Shown here: piece after piece, positions 1-5,206 of the stretch
Layout: each line of letters begins with the position of its first letter
How positions within the stretch are numbered: position 1 is the stretch's first letter
Origin: Chloroflexota bacterium
GTDB taxonomy: Bacteria > Chloroflexota > Dehalococcoidia > SAR202 > GCA-002694895
NCBI GenBank assembly: GCA_002715665.1
Contig: PAZO01000012.1
Location: 9,066-15,254, forward strand
Reading direction: 5' to 3'
Length of the DNA stretch: 6,189 nucleotides
The notes under the pieces: generated by a model
Told to the model about the DNA's origin: nothing
What the model saw: the letters and a program-made list of their open reading frames with translations, nothing else
Database searches by the model: none
Program-made: the position numbers and the translations under genes

Positions 1-314
1 AGAAGCTTGCTATCAGCACATCCTGTTATATTTATTAAAGGACTTAATTGTTGATGAGCCAAAGTAAGTCCGGGAATGGCATTAGCATGTCCTGGTGTGG
101 TAAACATTGTAATACCAGGTTTTTGTTTTATTCTTCCCCACGCATTTGCCATATCAACTGCGGCTTGTTCGTGTCTTGTATCAATAAATTTAAATCCTCT
201 TTTAGATAAAATATCCATAAGATGTAATATATGGTCACCAGCAACAGTAAAAATTGTATCTATATTTTTTGATTCAAGAAAATCTGCTATATATTCAGAA
301 CCTGTTTGTTTCAT
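1..314 (-). CDS. Thiamine-diphosphate-dependent enzyme, N-terminal part (acetolactate synthase / decarboxylase superfamily), cut by window edge
   Basis: Only the first 104 codons are in the window; the gene continues past position 1. The visible part is the N-terminal pyrimidine-binding (PYR) domain of the acetolactate synthase / benzoylformate decarboxylase / oxalyl-CoA decarboxylase superfamily. Seen directly: an opening GSEYIADFLESKNIDTIFTV block, the RHEQAA motif at residues 47-52 with Glu49 in the place of the Glu that activates the thiazolium cofactor, and a TTPGHANAIPGLTLAHQQL stretch near residues 72-90 equivalent to the usual (S/T)GPGxxNAxxGL loop. The loop has Thr-Thr-Pro-Gly instead of the common Ser-Gly-Pro-Gly. 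The start is ATG at 314, three bases after the stop of the upstream hydrolase gene, so the two are almost certainly one operon and may be translationally coupled; no strong ribosome binding site is visible. The reaction cannot be named, because the substrate-determining central and C-terminal domains are outside the window. Superfamily assignment is confident, function open. Confidence 0.88.
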   Translation of the reverse strand, partial: MKQTGSEYIADFLESKNIDTIFTVAGDHILHLMDILSKRGFKFIDTRHEQAAVDMANAWGRIKQKPGITMFTTPGHANAIPGLTLAHQQLSPLINITGCADSKL

Positions 315-317
315 TAT

Positions 318-1370
318 TTATTTAAAGAATTGTAATGCTTCAGAAGGATTTGTATATAATATTGATTCAATCATTGAATCTGTATAACCTTTATCTTTCA
401 TTCTTGGGACAATAAATGATGGGATATAACTATAACCCCACCCACCATATTCTTCTAATTGATGTTTAGCACATATATCATGAGCAATCAGTATTTTAGA
501 CTCATATCCTTGTTCGATTAACCATAAAATATCATACATTCGCTTAGCGTCAGAAGGCATGTCTATGTTTTCATTTGCACTATAATAATGATTTTCCTGA
601 CCAAATAAATCCCACTCTAAATAACATCCAGATTCTGCAATTTGTAATAGCGTTTCTTTTTCAAACACTGTTCTATCTAAATGGCCCATAATTGTTTTAG
701 ATAAGTTTGCTCCGGATTTTTTTAGTATGTCTATAGCAACAATTGGAGCTTTTTCATCTCTACCAGGGTGTATCAAAATTGGTGCCCCCGTTTCTTGTTG
801 TGCTACAGCTGAAGCAATTAAAACTTTTTCTTCATCTTTATGTAATGGATGAGATAATCCAACTTCGCCTATAATACCTGATTTTATCAATTGTTTACCA
901 ACTCCCACATTAACATCATTTATTATCACAGCAGCTAAATCTTCTATACTCATTTCAGAGACTTCAGGAGGATGAGCTAAATAAACATAATATGCTGCTC
1001 CCATTATAACGTTAATGTCAGTTAAATTTGAAACTTTCAATAATCCTTCAGGATCTCTAGAAAGACCTATACTTGTCGCATCAACAATTGCACCTCCTCC
1101 TGCAGCTTTATATTTTAAAATTTCTTTAACTGAAATATCAAAATCTAAAATGCTTCTATCATCTAAATTTTTCCAACCTTGATGATAAATTAATCCTCTA
1201 TTCTGAAGATTAATTGGTTCATAAAAAACTTGTTTTTTATGAGATTCATCAGGAGGTACTGCCATAGTTGGTGGAAATTCTATAAATATATGTTCATGGG
1301 TCATAGTCATACCTAATTCGGTTGGATCGATGACACCTTTAACTGTTTGAATCTTTCCTTTTCGTGACAT
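318..1370 (-). CDS. Phosphotriesterase-family metal-dependent hydrolase (lactonase/esterase-like), Glu-bridged type
   Basis: A complete 350-residue protein, the usual length for the phosphotriesterase family of the amidohydrolase superfamily (a single TIM barrel, cytosolic, no signal peptide). All expected binuclear metal ligands are visible: His25 and His27 in TMTHEHIF, Glu169 in GIIGEVGLS as the bridging carboxylate, His201 in ILIHPG, His230 in IMGHLD and Asp298 in LIAHDIC. Classical phosphotriesterase has a carbamylated lysine at the bridge; a glutamate there is typical of the Escherichia coli PHP-like branch, so organophosphate hydrolysis is not implied. Members with this layout hydrolyse lactones, esters or other small carboxylic derivatives, and the substrate here is unknown. 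The start ATG at 1370 is preceded, five bases away, by AAAGGGAG, the best Shine-Dalgarno sequence in the window. It is the first gene of a two-gene minus-strand unit with the ThDP enzyme and is divergent from coaE. The pairing suggests hydrolysis feeding a product to the ThDP enzyme, which is inference. Confidence 0.9.
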   Translation of the reverse strand: MSRKGKIQTVKGVIDPTELGMTMTHEHIFIEFPPTMAVPPDESHKKQVFYEPINLQNRGLIYHQGWKNLDDRSILDFDISVKEILKYKAAGGGAIVDATSIGLSRDPEGLLKVSNLTDINVIMGAAYYVYLAHPPEVSEMSIEDLAAVIINDVNVGVGKQLIKSGIIGEVGLSHPLHKDEEKVLIASAVAQQETGAPILIHPGRDEKAPIVAIDILKKSGANLSKTIMGHLDRTVFEKETLLQIAESGCYLEWDLFGQENHYYSANENIDMPSDAKRMYDILWLIEQGYESKILIAHDICAKHQLEEYGGWGYSYIPSFIVPRMKDKGYTDSMIESILYTNPSEALQFFK

Positions 1371-1375
1371 ATATA

Positions 1376-1383
1376 CTCCCTTT
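1376..1383 (-). promoter_or_regulatory. Shine-Dalgarno sequence of the phosphotriesterase-family gene
   Basis: On the minus strand this reads AAAGGGAG, five bases before ATG at 1370. It fixes the start of the hydrolase gene and stands out because the other genes here have weak or no recognisable ribosome binding sites. Confidence 0.75.
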
Positions 1384-1403
1384 ATGAACTATTTTTCGAA
1401 AAT

Positions 1404-1414
1404 TTACCATATAA
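1404..1414. repeat. Copy 1 of an 11-bp motif shared by both divergent spacers (TTACCATATAA)
   Basis: TTACCATATAA occurs here and again at 4276-4286, the only two divergent intergenic spacers in the window. Read on the minus strand it is TTATATGGTAA, upstream of the hydrolase gene in this copy and of the CoA-transferase gene in the other. It could be a shared -10 region or a regulator site. The match is seen directly; any function is inference. Confidence 0.4.
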
Positions 1415-1415
1415 T
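1410..1415 (+). promoter_or_regulatory. Candidate -10 element for coaE
   Basis: A perfect TATAAT lies about 40 bases before the coaE ATG, giving an expected leader of roughly 35 bases. The matching -35 region is poor (TGAACT at 1385-1390, 19 bases away, is the nearest resemblance). In DNA this AT-rich a perfect hexamer can occur by chance, so the call rests mainly on its position in a short divergent spacer. Confidence 0.35.
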
Positions 1416-1440
1416 TACAAATAAATAAACAATAATACAA
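1412..1440 (-). promoter_or_regulatory. Candidate promoter for the hydrolase / ThDP enzyme unit
   Basis: On the minus strand TTGTAT (1435-1440) and TAATTA (1412-1417) are separated by 17 bases, a sigma-70-like arrangement ending about 41 bases before the hydrolase start. It overlaps the candidate coaE -10 element on the other strand, so the two divergent promoters could interfere with each other. Both hexamers are imperfect and the background is AT-rich, so confidence is low. Confidence 0.3.
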
Positions 1441-1455
1441 AGATTTAAAAAAATT

Positions 1456-2070
1456 ATGACAGATAAAACAATTATTCTAGGTATTACAGGATCTATAGCT
1501 ACTGGTAAATCTACTTATATTCAAAAATTAATCACAGAATTTGCTACTGAATACTGTGATGCAGACAAATTGGTTCACACTTTATATGAACCCGAAAAAC
1601 CAGCTTATCACAGAATATTAGATGTATTTGGAAAAGATATTTTAGATAAAAAAACACAATACATTGATCGTAAAAAATTAGGTGCTATAGTTTTTAAAGA
1701 TAAACATTTAATGAAATGTTTAACTGATGCAATTGGAGACATTGGTAGCGAGGTAAAAAAAATTGTTGATAATTGGATAATAAAAAATAAAAAAATAGGC
1801 ATAGTCGAAGCTGTAAATTTAATTGAAGCAAATTATATCGAATGGTGTGACAAGGTATGGTTATTTAAAGTTGATAATAATATCGCACTCAATAGATTAA
1901 TCAAAAGAAATAATCTCAGTGATAAAGAAGCAAATAAAAGAATTAATAGCCAAACTCCATGGGAAAAAAGAGCTCAATATGCAGATTTAATCATTGATAC
2001 TGACGATAAAATTGAAAATATCTACAAAAATTTAAAAACAAATTATTTAAAATTAGTTAACTCTCAGTGA
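1456..2070 (+). CDS. coaE: Dephospho-CoA kinase
   Basis: This enzyme phosphorylates the 3'-hydroxyl of dephospho-CoA with ATP, the final step of coenzyme A synthesis, in the cytosol. The 204-residue length is normal for the family. Visible motifs in order: the P-loop GSIATGKS at residues 12-19 with Lys18 and Ser19; CDADKLVH at 34-41, the DADK dephospho-CoA-binding region; IDRKKLGAIVF at 70-80; and a C-terminal RLIKRNNLSDKEANKRINSQ block at 147-166, the lid and second half of the nucleotide site. The usual His-Pro pair after the central helix (typically LxxIxHP) is absent; LTDAIGDIGSEV stands at 89-100. The PLLFE-like strand is replaced by VEAVNLIEAN. The protein therefore looks like a divergent but probably active CoaE. 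ATG at 1456 is chosen because the P-loop strand begins directly after it; no clear ribosome binding site is seen. It is divergent from the hydrolase unit and overlaps the convergent CoA-transferase at its 3' end. Confidence 0.87.
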   Translation: MTDKTIILGITGSIATGKSTYIQKLITEFATEYCDADKLVHTLYEPEKPAYHRILDVFGKDILDKKTQYIDRKKLGAIVFKDKHLMKCLTDAIGDIGSEVKKIVDNWIIKNKKIGIVEAVNLIEANYIEWCDKVWLFKVDNNIALNRLIKRNNLSDKEANKRINSQTPWEKRAQYADLIIDTDDKIENIYKNLKTNYLKLVNSQ

Positions 2071-4258
2071 AAATTATTTTATCTTTATATAATAAATTTA
2101 TCTGATCAGAAGTGTAACCCAAATTATAAAGATATAAATTATTGTGTTCCCCCAAATCCGGATAGTCTGAAATAGGAATTTCTTCAAGTCCAAAATCATA
2201 TAAATTGTGACCCATTTCAAGTGATATTAATGAAGGATGTTCTAATTCAGTAACTAAATCCCATGTTATCGGATTTTTTAAAAAATCATATTCATCTTCT
2301 CTTGGATTTGTTACAGGGCAAATAAATATATCAGTAGAATTTATTTTTTTTATACAAATTAAAGAATTGTAAGTAATAAAAAAAGATTCTAGATCTGATA
2401 TTTTAGTATTGAATTTTTCATTTATAATTTCCAGCAAATTTTGTTTACTTAAATTTTTTGAATAAACATATATCCAACCATCTTTAGTTTCATATGCTCT
2501 GTTAATATCACTTATTCCATTTTGATGTTCATTGACAAATTTGGGAATATACTTTCGATCTATATAATCTTTTATTCTTCTAGCATTTAATAGCATTCCT
2601 CCAGATAATAAATTAGTATTAATTATACTACCCGTATTGTTTTTTACCCTATTATAAAGACCTGCAATAGTTCCAAGTGCAGCCATTCCTCCTGCTGTAA
2701 AATCAGTGGGTGCCAACATACCTAAAAATACAGGAGGTCCTTCTCCACCTTGAACAGTTTGTAATCCTGTAATTGATTGTGCAATCGGGTCTAATCCTGG
2801 TCTGTTAACATATGGTCCGTCATGACCATATGCTGATATATGTGTTTGTGTTATACAAGGATTTAATTTATATAAATCCTTTTGACCAAGACCAACTCTT
2901 TCTGCAGCACCTGGTCGCATGTTTTCAAGAAATATATCAACTTCCTTAATAAGATCTTGAGCTATTTTTTTTCCTTCTACAGTCTTAGTATTGATAGAAA
3001 TACCTTTTTTATTACGATTCAAATTTTGAAAGTATCCAACTCCCAATGGTCTAGATATCTCACCTGAAGGAGGCTCCATTTTAATCACTTCAACTCCCAA
3101 GTTTGACAATATTCTACCTGCAACAGGTCCTGCTATTACATTTGTAATTTCAAGAGATCTGAATCCTTCCAAGGGTAAAGAAAATGATTCTCGATAGAAA
3201 TTATTATAGGAATTTTCATTAGCCTCTGTTGATTGGATTGAAATAAATTCACCTATTTGTTTTATATTATTTTCTTCAAAAACTAATTTGTTATGAATAA
3301 TCTGAGGATCATTAATTGCTTCTTCTAAATTATTGATTTTGTTATACGGGACATCTGCATCCTCAAATATTTGGCTCCACTCCTCGCAAGTTTTTGTTTT
3401 CATAGTAACGGCAATTAAATTATATAATTTGGTAGCAACATTAATGAAATTATCCCTATCCCTACCAGTAGGTCTAAAAATTGATTCAAATTCTGGATCA
3501 AATAATATTTCTGGCATATCAATTGCAATTGCAGCTTTTTCAGAAAATCCGGAATGAATACAAGCTAGCTGAATAAATCCATCTTGACATTCGTAACTAC
3601 TATAAAAGGGGACACCTCCATATGGTTTGGCAAAATCCCTCCATTTATCACCCTGATAAGGGTTTGAAGCATATAATAATAATCCACCAATTAATGTGGA
3701 ATTAATATTATTGATTTGTTTTTTTGAAATAGAGTTAGAAATCATTGCTGATACTATAGCTGTAGCTGAATTGATTCCACATCCAACGCTTGTAATTGGA
3801 TGCATTAAATATTTTGGGCTAGCTTTGCCATGACCCGGCAATATTCTCATTTCTCCAGCTCTAGCTATTACTAATTCATCAATCATTAATTCATTTTTTA
3901 ATCGAGATTTTGTGGGAAATGCTGAGATATGACATATGATAATATCATTGGTATTTAAATCAGAAATTTTTTGATTTAATTTTTTAAATTCAGGTGAATC
4001 AATTTGAAAATCGTGAATTATAATTGTGCATAAATTAAATATTGAATTATCTAAATCATCCAAATCAGAATATAATAAAAATTCTTTATTTCTATTCCAA
4101 AAAGCATTTTCATCGTTAATAGATGTATTTTTATTTACTAATTTAATAACCTCAGCACCAAAATCAGATAAAAACATGGAAGTTATATCACCTGAATAAT
4201 GATTTGTGAAATCTAAGATCTTGATTTCATTTAATAATTTAGTAAAACTAGTATTCAT
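2057..4258 (-). CDS. Tandem class III (CaiB/BaiF family) CoA-transferase, two fused domains
   Basis: Class III CoA-transferases move CoA between carboxylic acids through an aspartyl-CoA thioester. Usual members are about 380-450 residues; this 733-residue protein contains two copies. Copy 1 (about 8-340) is divergent: it keeps FGAEVIKL (33-40), NRNK (55-58), ECQDGFIQLACI (223-234) and a DVPYNKINNLEEAINDP region (302-318), but lacks the Ala-Gly-Pro turn and has Asp127-Glu128 where the catalytic Asp region should lie. Copy 2 (about 360-728) is canonical at its front: ITNVIAGPVAGR (371-382), GVEVIKMEPPSG (388-399), NRNKKGI (414-420), LENMRPGAAERVGLG (444-458), then RPGLDPIAQSITGL (486-499) with Asp490 as probable catalytic residue, and a LGEHNN (702-707) ending. 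No signal peptide is visible. ATG at 4258 has no good ribosome binding site but starts just before copy 1. It is divergent from the aldolase gene and convergent with coaE. The acid substrate is unknown; formyl-CoA transferase, carnitine CoA-transferase and acyl-CoA racemase relatives cannot be separated by eye. Confidence 0.88.
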   Translation of the reverse strand: MNTSFTKLLNEIKILDFTNHYSGDITSMFLSDFGAEVIKLVNKNTSINDENAFWNRNKEFLLYSDLDDLDNSIFNLCTIIIHDFQIDSPEFKKLNQKISDLNTNDIIICHISAFPTKSRLKNELMIDELVIARAGEMRILPGHGKASPKYLMHPITSVGCGINSATAIVSAMISNSISKKQINNINSTLIGGLLLYASNPYQGDKWRDFAKPYGGVPFYSSYECQDGFIQLACIHSGFSEKAAIAIDMPEILFDPEFESIFRPTGRDRDNFINVATKLYNLIAVTMKTKTCEEWSQIFEDADVPYNKINNLEEAINDPQIIHNKLVFEENNIKQIGEFISIQSTEANENSYNNFYRESFSLPLEGFRSLEITNVIAGPVAGRILSNLGVEVIKMEPPSGEISRPLGVGYFQNLNRNKKGISINTKTVEGKKIAQDLIKEVDIFLENMRPGAAERVGLGQKDLYKLNPCITQTHISAYGHDGPYVNRPGLDPIAQSITGLQTVQGGEGPPVFLGMLAPTDFTAGGMAALGTIAGLYNRVKNNTGSIINTNLLSGGMLLNARRIKDYIDRKYIPKFVNEHQNGISDINRAYETKDGWIYVYSKNLSKQNLLEIINEKFNTKISDLESFFITYNSLICIKKINSTDIFICPVTNPREDEYDFLKNPITWDLVTELEHPSLISLEMGHNLYDFGLEEIPISDYPDLGEHNNLYLYNLGYTSDQINLLYKDKIIFTES

Positions 4259-4275
4259 AACAAAATTTTACAACC

Positions 4276-4286
4276 TTACCATATAA
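4276..4286. repeat. Copy 2 of the 11-bp motif shared by both divergent spacers (TTACCATATAA)
   Basis: Identical to the copy at 1404-1414. Here it sits 18 bases before the CoA-transferase ATG. On the minus strand it reads TTATATGGTAA and could contribute a TATAT-type -10 box with a very short leader. Function is inference. Confidence 0.4.
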
Positions 4287-4300
4287 GTTCAATACATAAA

Positions 4301-4333
4301 TTAATTTTAAATTTATCATATGATTAAAATTAA
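4301..4333. repeat. Inverted repeat in the CoA-transferase / aldolase divergent spacer
   Basis: TTAATTTTAA (4301-4310) and its exact reverse complement TTAAAATTAA (4324-4333) flank a 13-base centre. Overlapping this, ATCATATGAT (4315-4324) is a perfect 10-base palindrome. The arms contain only A and T, so a stable RNA hairpin is unlikely; a protein-binding operator between two divergent genes is more plausible. The AT-rich background raises the chance of coincidence. Confidence 0.35.
4319..4324 (+). promoter_or_regulatory. Candidate -10 element of the aldolase gene
   Basis: TATGAT, one base from the sigma-70 consensus, lies inside the palindrome and would give a leader of about 18 bases. TATCAT at 4314-4319 is an alternative. 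No convincing -35 box is seen for either, so this would be a weak or activator-dependent promoter. Confidence 0.3.
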
Positions 4334-4337
4334 AGGA
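4332..4337 (+). promoter_or_regulatory. Ribosome binding site of the aldolase gene
   Basis: AAAGGA lies 11 bases before ATG at 4349, a little further than usual. It is the only purine-rich block in the spacer with two guanines and supports this start. Confidence 0.5.
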
Positions 4338-4348
4338 AAATAGTTATA

Positions 4349-5176
4349 ATGAAAAATCATCAAATAATAAAGCAAATAGATAACGGCAACTGTGTGTTTG
4401 GAACTATGCTAACAAATTCTGTTTCTCCAAGATGGGCTTCCCATTTTGAAAATATCGGATTAGATTATGTTGTGATTGACACAGAGCACTCTCCTTATAG
4501 TAGGTCAGAAGTAGCCAACTTAGTTAATTCATTTAATCTATGCAGCGTAGCACCTATAGTCAGAATACCTATTCCTTCTTCTCATTATGCAACTATGAAT
4601 CTTGACGCAGGTGCAGCTGGAATATTAGCTCCGTATTGCGAATCAAAATCCGAAGTAGAAGAAATTGTAGGAGCAGTTAAATGGAAACCATTAAAAGGTA
4701 AATTCTTAGATGATATCGTAAAAAAGAATATCTTTCCAAGTGAAAAATCAAAAACATATCTTGAAAATTTAAATAAAAACAATATTTGCATCATTGGTAT
4801 AGAAAGTGTTCCTGCCATAGAAAATCTTGAAAACATATTAGATACAAAAGGAATAGACGCAATATTTGTTGGACCAAACGATTTAAGTGTTTCTCTTGGA
4901 ATTCCTGACGAATACGAAAGCAAATTATACGAAGATGCTCTTAACGAAATAATTCAAAAGTGTGAAACAGCAAATACACCAGTAATGATCCATCATCAAA
5001 CAACAGATCTCACAAGTAAATGGATCAAAAATGGGGCAAATTTTGTATTGTACACTTCTGATAAAAGAACATCTCAAAACGGATTTATTGAAGAATTTAA
5101 ACATATTAAAGATACTGCAATAAATCTTGGTAAATACAAAAGTACAAATAAAAACATTGAAGAAGAAATTATATAA
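4349..5176 (+). CDS. HpcH/HpaI-family class II aldolase (pyruvate-type aldol lyase)
   Basis: A complete 275-residue TIM-barrel protein close to the family's usual 250-270 residues. The family performs divalent-metal-dependent retro-aldol cleavage of 2-oxo-4-hydroxy acids to pyruvate (or another 2-oxo acid) and an aldehyde. Seen directly: DYVVIDTEHSP (39-49) with His47 as the likely base; VRIP (71-74) with Arg72 for the substrate carboxylate; LDAGAAGILAPYCES (85-99) with Asp86; Glu152 in IGIESVPAIENLENIL, and Asp178 in IFVGPNDLSVSLG, with Glu152 a metal ligand and Asp178 probably the second. The loop that normally reads PPxGxRG is KPLKGKF (113-119), lacking the usual arginine, so substrate choice may differ from HpcH proper. 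Family relatives include 4-hydroxy-2-oxoheptanedioate, 2-keto-3-deoxy-rhamnonate and 4-hydroxy-2-oxovalerate-type aldolases; I cannot choose. It is divergent from the CoA-transferase gene and followed after 30 bases by the surface-carbohydrate-like gene on the same strand, without an obvious terminator between them. Confidence 0.9.
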   Translation: MKNHQIIKQIDNGNCVFGTMLTNSVSPRWASHFENIGLDYVVIDTEHSPYSRSEVANLVNSFNLCSVAPIVRIPIPSSHYATMNLDAGAAGILAPYCESKSEVEEIVGAVKWKPLKGKFLDDIVKKNIFPSEKSKTYLENLNKNNICIIGIESVPAIENLENILDTKGIDAIFVGPNDLSVSLGIPDEYESKLYEDALNEIIQKCETANTPVMIHHQTTDLTSKWIKNGANFVLYTSDKRTSQNGFIEEFKHIKDTAINLGKYKSTNKNIEEEII

Positions 5177-5206
5177 AATGGATTAAAAGTCCAATATACT
5201 GTAACA

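Noticed and set aside
76..387. Plus-strand open frame of about 103 codons
   Set aside because: It is antisense to the ThDP enzyme and the end of the hydrolase, both of which have strong family motifs; its translation is Cys/Ile-rich without recognisable domains.
1371..1455. Small RNA or riboswitch in the divergent spacer
   Set aside because: The spacer is 85 bases, nearly all A and T, with no conserved structured element; promoter elements account for it.
1608..1802. Minus-strand open frame inside coaE
   Set aside because: It is the reverse complement of conserved CoaE coding sequence and has a low-complexity hydrophobic translation typical of antisense shadows of Lys/Ile-rich genes.
2882..3557. 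Two plus-strand open frames (2882-3067 and 3333-3557) inside the CoA-transferase gene
   Set aside because: Both lie opposite conserved CaiB/BaiF motifs, are short and have no ribosome binding site or recognisable features.
1..4258. Oxalate degradation pair (formyl-CoA transferase plus oxalyl-CoA decarboxylase)
   Set aside because: The families fit, but the CoA-transferase is a tandem protein of 733 residues rather than about 420, and the ThDP enzyme's loop differs from oxalyl-CoA decarboxylase in the visible part. The genes are also far apart and in separate units.
4585..4923. Minus-strand open frame opposite the aldolase
   Set aside because: It is antisense to the metal-binding core of the HpcH/HpaI protein; the long frame follows from codon bias on the coding strand.
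5177..5206. Possible terminator between the aldolase and the surface-carbohydrate-like gene
   Set aside because: No G+C-rich stem followed by a T run is present; the gap is only 30 bases.
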